From the NCBI GenBank assembly GCA_001632425.1, contig KV425582.1:66611-130610 (forward strand): a stretch of DNA of 64,000 nt. The letters are read 5' to 3'. The DNA comes from Neolentinus lepideus HHB14362 ss-1. Its lineage: Eukaryota > Basidiomycota > Agaricomycetes > Gloeophyllales > Gloeophyllaceae. Below, in pieces: positions 1-13,441 of the stretch (position 1 is its first letter; each line of letters opens with the position of its first letter). The position numbers were made by a program, and so were the translations under genes. The notes beneath the pieces are model-generated. The model was given only the letters and a program-made list of their open reading frames with translations, did not search any database and had not been told where the DNA came from.

Positions 1-1012
1 GTCCACTTCCTCCCTCCATATGCGGCGTAGTAGTTCGGGCACCATGGACATTAGCGGTCTTACTGCTGGTCACGTGCGTGACAGTCACGGGCTGCACGTG
101 CGACGCTCTAGGAGGCCCCGTGGGGGGAGGAGCGTCTCGAGAACGAGGGAGGGTTAGACTGCCCATGGCAGGTGAGGAAGGTTTGCCTGAGCCACTGGAA
201 TGCCCAGGAGGTCCTCCGGTGTACATCGGAGAAGGGTCGTTCAGAGCCACAGACATGGAGACGGGGGCGGGATTCCCGACTGGATACGAGGAGGATGAAG
301 GGGGTCCAGATATCGGAGGAGGTGAATGGTAGCGAGGAGCATTGTGTCGAATAGGATAGAGCTGCAGGGTCTGGACTGAGGGTGCGCCGGACCTTGGCAT
401 GCGAGCGTCGCGGTCGCGTGGGGGCGGCGGAGGGCCGGCATGATGAGGATAATCCGCTGGTCCTGGCCCAGCAGCAGAGGGAGGAGGCGCATACAACGAA
501 GGCGGGGGTCCATGTCCGTACGAATGAGGATGCGACGACGGTGGAGGGCCCCGCTGCGATGGTAGCCCGGCACCAACCTGCCGGAGCTCAATGGCATTGA
601 ACGACTCGGCACGCTGGCTGTGGCCACCCAACTTGTGACCGTTGTGTGGCAGCGGCTCTGGATGCAGCGGGCGCGTGCCCCCGCCAACGCCTGCTCGATG
701 GTAGCCGGACTCGTACCCCCCAAGATCTTGCACGATCGTGGACGGCGGGGGCAGATGGGTCGAGTGACTCGCATGCTGGCTGGTGTACTCGCTGCTGTGA
801 GGGTGTCTCGGGTGCGACGAGGACGACAACGGGGGCGGGGGCTGGATTCTGTCGCGATCGACGGGGGACGTGTGCGCCTGGTCTTGTCGTTGCTGGGGTT
901 GGTGTTGTTGTTGCTGCTGCTGCTGCTGCTGGTGATGTTGCGGCGGTGGCGGGGGAGGTGGCCTGCGCCTCTCCTCGGAGGGTGAGTCCTGAAGGAGGGC
1001 GGCGACGTTCAT
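1..1012 (-). CDS. Pro/Gln-rich low-complexity protein, N-terminal part (runs off the window)
   Basis: An uninterrupted minus-strand frame of about 337 codons runs from an ATG at 1012 to the window edge, so only the N-terminus is visible. The start reads MNVAALLQDSPSEERRR. It is followed by six prolines, then a His/Gln run including nine consecutive glutamines (about residues 27-35), then long Pro/Ser/His/Gly-rich sequence with repeated PPPS and GPP motifs. No folded domain, membrane segment or signal peptide is visible. Such N-termini are common in fungal transcription or chromatin factors, with the structured domain further along. That role is inference only, and I do not recognise the protein. 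A pyrimidine-rich stretch ending in CAG lies about 110 bases upstream of the ATG, so a 5'UTR intron is possible. Overlapping plus-strand frames are treated as shadows. Confidence 0.6.
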   Translation of the reverse strand, partial: MNVAALLQDSPSEERRRPPPPPPPQHHQQQQQQQQQHQPQQRQDQAHTSPVDRDRIQPPPPLSSSSHPRHPHSSEYTSQHASHSTHLPPPSTIVQDLGGYESGYHRAGVGGGTRPLHPEPLPHNGHKLGGHSQRAESFNAIELRQVGAGLPSQRGPPPSSHPHSYGHGPPPSLYAPPPSAAGPGPADYPHHAGPPPPPRDRDARMPRSGAPSVQTLQLYPIRHNAPRYHSPPPISGPPSSSSYPVGNPAPVSMSVALNDPSPMYTGGPPGHSSGSGKPSSPAMGSLTLPRSRDAPPPTGPPRASHVQPVTVTHVTSSKTANVHGARTTTPHMEGGSG

Positions 1013-1667
1013 GACGGTGAGGGCGAGGGCGTTGTGGACGGCAGGAACAACGAGGACAGCAGAGACAAGGAACGGGGACGGAGGGAACCGATGTTGACAC
1101 GCACAGCTGGAAAGAAATTGAAATGACGCCGATCACGTCCTGGATCGAGATCCTTATCTCTCTTTACGACATTCCCACGTGGCACCCTTCGCCCTGTGTT
1201 TGGCGATCATCGTCGGCATCGTCGGCCGCGCTCTCCAGACCAGCGCCGGGAACGTGCACGACGACGACGACGACCGTCTGGACGCTGCGTCTCACAACGT
1301 TGAATGGTGTCCAGCGCTGTCGCAGTCGTCGATCATCCGATCATCTCACAGGCACATCTTCCGAAGAAGAACCCCAGGTCCCTCCCGGATCCTCCCTTAC
1401 CGCCACAACGCCCATTCAGCAGCAGCAGACCCACTTACTAACAGACGATTCAAGCACGCGCTTCAGACCACTACCATGCCACACCACGCGTGTTGTCAAT
1501 TAAAGAGCTTCGATTCCGAGCTGTCTAGTAAGTTTCACATCCTTACGCAGTCCCCATTAAGCCCCACCCATTAACGGCTGTCTATGGACCGCCCGGCTAT
1601 ATCCTACACCGCACCATATACTTCTCCCAAAATGCACCCTGATATTGACTCTGATATGCAAGATCAA
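1013..1667. other. Intergenic stretch, no gene seen
   Basis: Probably the 5' region of the leftmost gene plus the 3' flank of the phosphodiesterase gene. A plus-strand frame at 1179-1574 begins with a hydrophobic stretch but then turns into unstructured sequence. It has no splice-site or family support, so I do not call it. Confidence 0.4.
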
Positions 1668-3493
1668 TCAGCTGCTGGCCATGTGGCGGTCCAAGCAGCT
1701 TAACACTCGCTGTTTGGGATACCGCGGCGCAACGGGCAGGTTCTGCTGACTCGCCCATCGACGAACAATATCAGGATCTACGCAATCGCATCAGCACCAG
1801 CGCCCATTAAAGATCATTTGGATGCACTCACAGTCGGTGATGATTCCATCCACCTTCCAGTCTATCATGCGCTCGGCAACATTCAATCTATTAACCTATA
1901 AATGCAGCATTATTGGTAACTCCGCTCACTACCTGTAACAGGCAAACCAAACGCTTACAGTCCAAGGCTTGACCCTAACCCCCAGCCGCCTCGCCTCCTC
2001 GACCATCTCCCTCGTCACAAATCCTTCATACGCATCCCCATCTGGATCAACGCCCCTTGACCGGAGCGCAGTCGCCGCAGGGCTGAGAATATCCGCACGA
2101 ATCGAGTGCGTCGCCTGCGCGATCTGCTCACCGAGCGTGGGGCCTGGGAACGATGACATCTTGAGACCGGCGAGCCAGGGGGAAGGCGATGTTTCCGTCT
2201 CTTCGGCAGTTTCGCTAGGGAAAACAGCGTGAGATGTGAGAGAAAAAGATGGAAAGATGGAAGTTAGGCCTACTCGTCAATCAAGGCGGAGGTCCTCACC
2301 GCGGGATCCAAGTCCTGAAAACAAACGAGGGATTACTCATGTGAATCAGCATCTAAAAGAAGAGCCGTACCTTCATGGCAACAAGCGTTCTCCAGTCAAA
2401 GCTCTGGTACTGTAACGCAACTTGCGTGAGGCAGTGTCCGATACTACGAAAGTTTCAGATACACACAGTGATAGCATCGATCCTCCCGCTCTCCTTAAAC
2501 ACCTTGTGCTGCTTCTCGACAAAAGTCAAAGGATCGCGCGTCCGGTTGCCCCAGTTCGCGTTCACCTTCGACTCAATATTGAACAGCATCTGATGCTGCG
2601 GGTCCGCACACTCCACGAACGAGAAGAACTCGCTCAGGGTGGATATCCGGGTATGCGGGACCGTCAACTGATGCGCTACATTCCCGCCATTAGCCGCTTG
2701 AAAACTCGAGACAGGAGAGACACTCACGGTAACCGAGTTGTCGTTTTGACCCACAATCCAGAGTCTTCAGCTGCGACAGCGTGAGGTTGGCGACGAACTT
2801 GCCGACGTACGGGTAGTCGGGGTCGTCGGGGAACTGTCGGGCCAGCGGGTATAGCGAGGAGTGTCAGCATACGTCACGGACAAGGCAGTGGGGGGCGTAC
2901 AGCCGGCCCAGTGTCGATGCATTTCTGCGGTGTGATGTTCTCGTCGTGCCAGACTACTACTTCTCCATCCTAAGTCGAGGAGAAAGTGGAAGGTATTAGG
3001 CATTACTTATTAACTGAAGATAGCAGCAATCAACTGACCTTCGTGATACCATTATCGAGCTCTAATGTAGTAGCACCGTTAATTAATCCCCTGCAGGAAA
3101 AATGTTAATATTGCCACCCCATAACATGACGTACCAATTAAAAGTTTGCGAAAGAGGCCAGGTCGTGTATACACAGTAGAACATTCGATGAGAAGTCACC
3201 AAGGAGAAAACGTCACATACCAAGCAAAGCCGGGGAGGGTATTCTCGACCGTATTTCCTCTGCCTCCACGATGAGCCTGCAAAAAGTTCGCATCCCGAGA
3301 GAGCTTTGAATGTCGATCTCATTCAGCCTACCTGGATATCAAAAAACCGCGCGTGCCCGCCAGCACCAACCGGTCCAGGGCTAGCCGGTGCGTCGGCGCC
3401 GCCAAGGATAATCTCCTGTGCGGGGAAGGCAAAGAGTGCGCGCGCCTGCGCAGCGACAAAGGCGAAGAGGGAGACGGCGGATGGGGGGATCAT
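1668..3493 (-). CDS. Secreted glycerophosphodiester phosphodiesterase (GDPD family)
   Basis: Hydrolyses glycerophosphodiesters to glycerol-3-phosphate and an alcohol. Eleven exons join in phase to 387 residues: 3493-3332, 3276-3221, 3090-3039, 2969-2901, 2833-2728, 2675-2467, 2409-2371, 2314-2274, 2214-1959, 1895-1832, 1777-1668. The first 20-25 residues are hydrophobic and resemble a signal peptide. The GDPD signature AHRGGRGNTVENT is visible. It is followed by LELD and by VVWHDENI, which carry the expected Glu/Asp and His positions. Later come FNIESKVN, TREMVEEARRLGVRVKPWTV and VDGIITDY. The order and spacing match the family from end to end. The seven last-third splice choices were fixed by family motif continuity, for example YVGKFVANLTLSQLKTLDCG. 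Export to the wall or vacuole is inferred from the N-terminus. No damage is seen. Confidence 0.9.
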
Positions 3494-3617
3494 CCTCGCC
3501 TAGCGGGAGCCTGGTGAAGCAGGGCGCGCTGGTAACGTGGGCGTTATGGACCAGGGGTGGTTCTTCTGTGCGGTTACTCATGGCTGCAGGGTCGTATGTG
3601 GCGCACTCCGAATCGTT

Positions 3618-3908
3618 TCACGGGGTTGGATCTTCGACCACGAACGTGAGCCGGGATATTTGCGGAGGGTACGCGGATGGTGTTTTCTCGAGATAAAGTA
3701 GGATCATCATTGCTGATATCGCTAGAGGAACGTGCTCCACGACGCACGCGTACGGATTCAGATTTTTGGAGACGCCACTTTGGTAGCCATTTGCCTTCTG
3801 ACTATCGACAAGGTTCTTCAACGGATCGGGGTGCTTCTGCTTTGGTTTTGCTATCTCATCACTTTTTTGCTGTAGTGTTTTTTTTGCTGGTCTTTTAGGG
3901 GAGGCCAT
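3618..3908 (-). CDS. Small hypothetical ORF upstream of the phosphodiesterase gene
   Basis: A 96-codon minus-strand frame starting MASPKRPAKK, with a Lys-rich N-terminal half and a short hydrophobic patch (AISAMMILLYL) about two thirds along. The open frame extends another 43 codons upstream without a stop. It lies about 120 bases upstream of the phosphodiesterase start on the same strand, so it may only be part of that promoter region. No homology is recognised and the call is weak. Confidence 0.2.
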   Translation of the reverse strand: MASPKRPAKKTLQQKSDEIAKPKQKHPDPLKNLVDSQKANGYQSGVSKNLNPYACVVEHVPLAISAMMILLYLEKTPSAYPPQISRLTFVVEDPTP

Positions 3909-6071
3909 AACGACGCCGGGGTTGACTGTTTCAGGAGGCAAACGTGCATGGACTTGATACCAACGATGGGCACGCATGCGCGGCGACGAAGATGGTACAC
4001 TGACAGACAAGATTCTGCAAGAATATGACAATGTCATCTCGAGAGGGCGCTAGAGCTTAGCTATTCGGACCCCCGGGTTAGGTTCAGCGTCTACAGAACG
4101 AAGCTTGCTACCTCTCGCATTGCAGATCCGTCATGCACTTCCGGTAACCCTCGTCATTCCGCTTCTGCTGGCCATGCACTGGAATCCAGTGACGCACTCG
4201 GAGGAAATAGCAAGCCTATAAACCTCTGAGTCTGCCTGCGACTAGCGCTTCTGGTTTTTAATCGTATACTGCACCACTAAAACCCCGAGCATTTCCTTCC
4301 AGTCTGAAGTCTGAGGCTTGCAACCCTCGATTTGTCCAACAAACCGTTGGCAACCGGGAGAGAGAGCCGTGGTGATCCCGAGCGCAAGGATGACCAAGAC
4401 ATCTGTACGAACGTGCGTCATCTCGAGGAGTCTCGAAACAGTCAGAGACTCAGCTAAACGGGTCTTCGGCAAATCACAAGAGCGCTCGTATCTTCCACCC
4501 GCGTTGGCAGGTCTACTGCGCTTTGTGATGTCAAGAATCTGAGTTCAGTATTTCAGTTCCAGACCCCGGGCGGGTCAAGCACATCTTGGTATCTTGGAGG
4601 ATTTCTATGTCAGGCAGTGTCTCATTCAAGATGATCAGCTCAGCACCCTCATTTCTCTGTCGCGTGGCCTCCCATCCTGCACCCGACCCCTCGAGGAAGG
4701 ACGGAACTCAAGAAGTCACTTCGTACTGGACGTCATTGACGCGTGCTACCTTGCAGTCCTTTCATGTCTATTAACATCGGTGGAATACCGGCAAATAATT
4801 GCGTACGTAGCTGCGCGACGATCATCGGGAGCTCTTTCAACGGATATTGGAGACGACACTACATCCGCTAATAAAGTTAAAGCGTCGAGTGCGTGTGTTC
4901 GTCATTCTCAGCATCTTCCTTCCTGGTTTTCGAGATGGCGCGACGGGTCCCCTTGTTCATGATGCGCACATCTAGATGGATCATTCATATAATTTCTCGA
5001 TAGAATCTATTTGACAGCCCGATTTACCCCGCTTCAGTACGTTCAGCCTCAAGGCCAAAGCATCAGTGACTCCAGACATTGTGGCAACAAATGCTTGGAA
5101 ATGCACAGAGTGCTATCTGTCCTCTTTCTTCTGAACATTCCCAGTGTCTAAGTCGACTGATTGCGATGCTTCGACCAGGACCGGATAGTTATCTGAACAC
5201 GGCATATTTGCGAGCTTGTGGTTAGTCACACCCTCCTCGAGACGGTTCTTGGGCTAAATCGCCTGTTCGACTCTTCAAATACCCAGTAAAGAGTCTACCC
5301 AGTCGCGGTTGACCTGTCTGGCTCTGACGCGTCCAGACGGATCGCAGTACCAATAATAATCTTTGCCTGTTCGATTCAGAGACTGGTTCACTCCGGTGTC
5401 TGACTTCCTGGCTTGGGCAGGGGAAGTATAGAACGGACTGCTAGCAATCCCGCCAAGATCGTACTTATTTGTTGCGACCGTGCGGCAAGAACGTCAAGAT
5501 CCCTTGTACTCGTGGGACGGTGCTGAACACTGAGATCAGGGAGAACAATCCGCGTCTGCGATCTTTGAAGAAACTAGATGAGAGAGGATTCGATGTGGCA
5601 TGATAGATCGGCAGCCGGGCACTGTCAAGCGGGAAAACATAGCCTTGGCGCAAATGCAGCCTGGATGTGCCCGACGAGAGGTTGTACATTCTCCTCAACG
5701 ACCTCGAGGCATGACTAAGATGAGTATTGATGAGACGCTCAATTATAATAAAAAATGTTCGAGATGAACATCGCGCACTGGCTTCGGGAGACGATGTCGG
5801 TCCGCATGTTAAGTTTGGCTGATCAACCGACGGTGCATGTTGCTTTGCTAGCTGCAGAGGATGCGAGAGACTTGCCTCTGCAATTAAAATGATGTCCATT
5901 GGACGCGTGCGATCCGCAGAAGCGGCTCGCTCGGTGTGGCTGTGCATTCGGGCACGCGTCTCGGAGTGCTCCGGAAGAAACTGGACGAATATGGTAATCG
6001 GAGGATACCGCAAAATCACTGCTCATCGTCACTGCCAGCCTCTACAAGATCTACCACTCGCCGTCGTCGCC
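3909..6071. other. Gene-poor stretch
   Basis: No gene can be supported here. Plus-strand frames around 4318-4962 and a 184-codon minus frame at 5465-6019 are the longest. None shows a domain, a sensible splice pattern or a biased composition. The right end must hold the RIP1 promoter. Confidence 0.4.
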
Positions 6072-7082
6072 ATGGCCGGCCTCCAAGGTGTTGTGAAAAA
6101 AGCCATTACCCTGCCCTGCACCGTCCGCCCGCTCTCCTCAGGCGTGCCCAGCGCCCCATTCCTCAACCTCGCTGCGCGAGCCCCCGCCGGTCATGACGAT
6201 CACCATGGCCATAGTGCGCATGGTCCCCGCGCAGATGTCCCGCCGAAGTGGATTGGAGGTGTCCAAAAGTCGTCATCTCACTTATTGAGCAAGACGTATA
6301 TTACGCGTGAGTTGTGTCTGACCTTGAGTTGGGAACGGTGAAAGGACCTTAGCTCGGTATGCCAGCTTCGACCATTGCATATAGGGGTTCGCGGACGATC
6401 CACACCAGCACACCAGCGAAGTACGAGACTCCCAAGGTCCCCGACTTCTCAGACTACAAGGCGCAGTCCGAATCCACCAACCGCGCTCTTTCCTACATGA
6501 TGATCGGAACCATGGGTGTCCTCTCTGCCTCCGTCGCCAAATCCACCATCACCGAGTTCTTGGGCACCTTGGCCGCCTCGGCTGACGTTTTGGCTCTGGC
6601 GAAGGTCGAACTCGAGCTGGCAGCCATTCCCGAGGGCAAGAACGTCGTCATCAAGTGGCGCGGTAAGCCCGTGTTTATCCGGCACAGGACCCAGGATGAG
6701 ATCCAGGAGGCTCGGGCCGTGGACTGGAAGAAGCTGAGAGACCCTCAGCCGGACGAGGACAGGGTTAAGAAGCCAGAGTGGCTGGTCATGTTGGGTGTCT
6801 GCACGCACTTGGGTTGTGTCCCCATTGGCGAGGCGGGTGACTTTGGAGGATGGTATGTAGATAGATTCGACTAGGAGATGTATTAATGATTTTACTTTCA
6901 GGTTCTGCCCTTGCCATGGTTCTCACTACGATATCTCTGGCCGTGCCCGCAAGGGCCCTGCCCCCGTAAGTTTCTGCTTCGATTCCAGACGTCTACGTTG
7001 GCTGAATCGGCTTCTCTAGTTGAACTTGGAGGTTCCTCCTCATGACTTCAACGACGCGGAGGGCAAGATCGTCATCGGTTAA
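6072..7082 (+). CDS. RIP1: Rieske iron-sulfur protein of the cytochrome bc1 complex
   Basis: Catalytic 2Fe-2S subunit of respiratory complex III, passing electrons from ubiquinol to cytochrome c1 at the inner mitochondrial membrane. Four exons (6072-6306, 6366-6852, 6902-6965, 7020-7082) give 282 residues. The first ~75 residues are rich in Ala, Ser and His/Arg and serve as presequence. The segment ending in [20 protein letters not shown] is the single membrane helix. The cluster ligands are present in both family boxes, CTHLGC and CPCHGS. The protein ends in EGKIVIG as the family does. The second acceptor (CAG at 6363-6365) was chosen because an upstream TTAG gives the wrong phase. Intact and confidently identified. 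Confidence 0.96.
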
Positions 7083-7428
7083 ATTGTTCTAGTGCATAGA
7101 CATGGTCTTGCGGACGCGAGTAGAGTAACATATCACTTCTGTATCGGTCTATTTGCTAGAATAATTGGCGCCGAACATATTCCCGATGTCTTATAGTCAG
7201 TGTGATGGCATTGGTAAGAAAACTGGGTGAGAGCTAGTACAGTGAGCGAGTTTTCCCCTACATGAGTACAATATGTACAAGCAAATAGCGACTACTATAA
7301 GTTGATCCATAAATAGTCCCATTGAAAGGCATGCCTATGACATGCTACGGAGGATCTACGCCTGAGATTAATAAAAGATGCGGGAAGATGGTAGTGAGAT
7401 CGTGCTGTGGTGGTGTTAGCGTCGGTGC

Positions 7429-9737
7429 TTAAATCGCAATGGTAGTGTATAGATGTGCATTCATGACTTGGAGATGCCTGCAAATAAGATGCCTTAGCCA
7501 GCCATTCACATAGTCGTGTTCGACGCCACACGCACCGCTAGCAACAGCATTATACGTCCGACTCGTCGTCTTCGCCAGTACGCGCCCGACGAAGCCCTTC
7601 TTCTTCTCCTTCCTACCGGCTTCCTTCTCCTGGTCGGACTCCTCCCCGCCGCTGCCCTTGAGCTTCTGCCACAGACTGGGTGAAGACGCGACGATCGCGG
7701 GCGCCTGGCCCTGGTGCGAGCCGGCGGAGGAGGGGGTGATGGAGCTGAGGCTGGGGGAACCTGAGCTCTGCGCGGAGGCTGTGGTGCCGAAGCTGGAGGA
7801 GGACGGAGAGGAGGCGAAGTCGGGACGCGAGGGGACTTCGAGGGCTTGGGAGGGAGGGGGGAGGTCGAGGGGCGTAGGGGATGAGGAGCGTATTTCAGCG
7901 TCAATGACGGTTGGTACAGAGACAAGGGGGTTCGAATCTGGCGATGAGGGATTCGACGAGTCGTTCTTCTCTTCGATAATAGGATCAACGTCATGCTCTG
8001 AGCTGACGAACGATGCATTCCTCGAATGCGCACGCGAGAGAGACTCCCTTGCTCTCCCCCGCGCCGATACAGGACTGCCCGTCCGTCCGTGCGCATCATC
8101 GTCCAGTTTGAAGGCACCTTCGCTCGGTCGCTTGTATATCGAGGTAGTCGGGGAAGAGGGGTGAGTAGCGGAGAAGTCCCAAGAGTCGATGGATCGGCGG
8201 GTCATTATCGTGGGCTGGCGGAGACGTTCTTGCCGCTCGGAAATGGGAGGGAGACACCGTAAGATCGTGCCGACTAGATAGGACTTCTTCTTCGCACCTC
8301 TGAAGAAAGGTGTTTGTAATAATTGGGCAGCGCTGGGTCTGCAGGGACGTTTGTATTGGTCACATTCAAGTGCCCAGTTGGCACGTACCGTTTAGAAGGA
8401 TCTTTCCCTAAACACATCGAAACGATTTCTTCGAATCCCTTTGAGTATTGATATTGCCCTCCTACCCGATCGAGTCTCGGTGGGGGTTCTTGCACACTGA
8501 ATAATGTAGAAGGTCAACATTGCACCGCTCAATAGAAGAGATTGAGCGGAAGAACAAGGTGAAATCGAATACCGCCGAACAAAAGAAGAGTTGTCTGACA
8601 GGGCCGTCCTTCTTCCTATATGTATTACTACAATATAGCTACTAGAGCCTAAACTAAAGCAATATACCGTTGACAAAGAAAAGACCCTTATTGTACAAGG
8701 AATGGAATGTAACGTACGTATGCAATAATGCCTGGCCGGGTGCTTCCCTTGATCGGGGAGCACGACCAGAAGCCAGTTCAATGGCGGTGATCCCAAACGA
8801 CCAAATATCGGCACTAGAGTCATACCGCGTGCCGTTGATGACCTCCGGCGCCATCCAGCAAGGCTATTCACGGTTGAGTCAGTACATGAGCGCCGCTAAA
8901 GACGAACAAACTTAGAAGAGATAGCAGACATACCGTACCAACAAAGGACCTCCGTTTCCCAACCGGTCTTGCGGGCGTTGGTCCACCGCGTCTCGGAGTG
9001 ACTAACCCTTCCCCGAAGTTGACTGTGCGTCTGTGGGTGGGGTCTTTGTTGTGCGTTAGCAGAGGGTCGTCTTCGTCAGAGAGGGAGGCGGCGACGCCGA
9101 GGTCCCCCAGAAGGACTGTGCCGTCGTCGTCGATGAGCATGTTTGCGGCTTTGACATCGCGGTGGATGAAGCCGTTTATGTGGAGGTAGCTGGTGTAGAA
9201 GATGGGCGTTAGACTGGGTAATAACGAGAACATTTGGTACACACTTCAGACCTTCCAATGCCTGCTTGAGAATACAACGGACGACCTCCTCCTCCATCCC
9301 TCCCGGCCACCCGTACCGCATCACATCGGCTGCACTCCCGGACTTCATTAATCTCATAGCAATGTACAGCTTGTGGCCCTCCATCCAGCTCCCCCTTACT
9401 CGGAGGACATTCGGGTGCTTTGACAGCGACATCAGTTGGGTTTCACGTTGCAGGAGCTTGAGCGATTTGGGTGGCAGTGTGTCGAGGTCGAGGACCTTGA
9501 CGGCACATGGTAGCTCTTGTGAAGGGTTTCTGCGATGATAGGTAGCGGCATAGACTGTCGATGAGGCTCCATAGCCTATTGAGGGCCCTAGAATATAGTC
9601 TTCGGCTCGGTCGCTGCAAACCAATTGTGAGAACAAAAGAAAGGAGATAGCCACAGCCAAACGGACCTGTAAACCGGCCACTCGTCCTCGACTGCGCCAA
9701 TGAATTTCCTGGAGAGCCGCTCAGTTGCGGAGGACAT
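7429..9737 (-). CDS. STE20-type protein kinase, FRAY/SPAK-OSR1-like
   Basis: Serine/threonine kinase. Six exons (9737-9667, 9613-9245, 9189-8934, 8863-8718, 8496-8389, 8338-7429) join in phase to 619 residues. The glycine loop is [10 protein letters not shown], the ATP lysine is in CAVKVLD, the catalytic loop is [10 protein letters not shown], and the substrate loop has WMAPEV. Instead of DFG it carries DLG. About 50 residues are inserted between DLG and APE, with Arg/Pro-rich sequence. The catalytic domain ends in [14 protein letters not shown]. The segment [15 protein letters not shown] and SWDF follow, as in fungal OSR1-like kinases. The rest is Ser/Pro-rich, with a basic GRKEKKKG patch near the end. 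The last ~40 residues are less certain, because a terminal intron could alter them. SPAK/OSR1 kinases act in osmotic and ion signalling; that role here is by family only. Confidence 0.88.
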
Positions 9738-11234
9738 GGCTGGCGCTGTACATGTGTTACCGGAGTTGAGGGGAAGGTTGACGTGTAGGAGTCGGCAAGG
9801 ACGATGAGGACCGGAAGTTAGTGTGGCTGGGTAGTATGCATCTCAGATCCAATTAGCCCAATTGGGACTGGCTAGGGCAACCTGCTTCTGTCTGGGCCGC
9901 CTGCATCAAGGCCTTTTGCACCGTCGAGTGCGTCTGCTACGTCCAACACCGTGGTCTGGCTCATTCAGTCCTAACGAAAATTCTTTGATATCAATGCAAG
10001 TTGGCGAGCAAGCTTTTACCTGGCCCTGTATGAGAGACATCGCGTCGCGGCTTGTTGACAGTTCTAGTGTCATCACCAGCCTCAAGCTCGAATATTCTAC
10101 ATGCAACATATGATATCAAAACTCTAATAGCCACCCTCGGTCCCACTAGACCTTCGTTTGCTCCACAGAACGTCGGTCCGGGAATACTCCTAAGTAGCGC
10201 TAATCAATGGAGCTCGGGAACACGCATTGCGACGTTGCGCGCGTCACAACGCGTCTATCAACACAGTTTTTGTCGTCCATCTTCATGAATCCGGACGCGC
10301 CCCAGAGCTCGGGGCGTCTGAATTGCGCGGCACCCTGGGATTCTACATTGCACCGGAAAGCCTGGAGGTAAAACTCGGCAGCTCAGCTACTGAGCTTAGA
10401 AAACTGCATTGCAGCAGCTTGATCTACACGAAGTGGGTTGGCCGGCGGTCTGTTAGTTGACCCTGATGGCGGATGTATAGCGATTCGTGGGTTGAAGCTT
10501 TTGACATGGTATGTTTGCCGTTCGTATAGTGTACTGTATTGAATGCACCTAGGCTGCTTATGGGAACTCGAGCCCGTGTATACAGGTCCCTATACTGGTG
10601 CTATTCGGAGCTTAGGTCTATACATTTGCCATATCTACAAGATACGCCCTTTAACATGTTGATCCTGAAGAGATAGATACACGGAGCTCTCAGAGAAACG
10701 GTGCTCCTGTCAAGAATGGCTTCGAATTACGCCCTCTTTAAGCATAACTGCCGGGTCCAATGTCCCAAAGCGCCGTGTGTCATGGTTTATCGTAAACAAG
10801 CCCCCACAATCCGCGCTGTGCCTGGACGCAGCTTGACTCGAAGAAACCTCTGGAAGGGCCTTCTCAGCAAGCTCCGGCGTTTATCATAGCCATGTTCGCT
10901 CCCGCATGGTCCAGTCGTTGAAGGAAACAGAGTTCGAGCATAGTCCGTCCGACAACATGTTCCGCGCACGACACCGAGTGCACCGAGTGGGTAGGATCAG
11001 CTGCGACTGGATGAGAGCACTGGCGCAGTGAAACATACCCGCGCTTGATAGGTTTTCACGTGCCCGCGGAGGGCCGAGATAGCGAATCGCATCGCCCCGG
11101 TTTCGGCATGTCACGGCGTGACGGTGATGAAGACCCCGGGGAGGCATGGCTGAGGCTGGAGCTCCGACAGCCTCGTAACTGTTCGTATATCCTCTGCACC
11201 TTCCTTCATTCTTTATACCACCACTCGCCTTTCC
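9738..11234. other. Intergenic region between two divergent kinase genes
   Basis: About 1.5 kb with no supported gene. It must contain the promoters of the STE20-like kinase (leftward) and the SR kinase (rightward). Short frames at 10052-10460 and 10701-10889 lack any sign of coding. Confidence 0.4.

Positions 11235-13441
<2,207 letters not shown>

Noticed and set aside
560..720. gtagcccgg-like motifs resembling the island minisatellite core
   Set aside because: They fall in the Pro/Gly/His-rich coding frame of the first gene, are irregularly spaced and do not share the rest of the unit.
5465..6019. 184-codon minus frame upstream of RIP1
   Set aside because: Composition is scrambled, no domain, no conserved motif, and it covers the likely RIP1 promoter.
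7925..7945. GGTTCGAATC resembling a tRNA T-loop
   Set aside because: It lies inside the coding exon of the STE20-like kinase and no cloverleaf can be drawn around it. No tRNA gene was found anywhere in the window.
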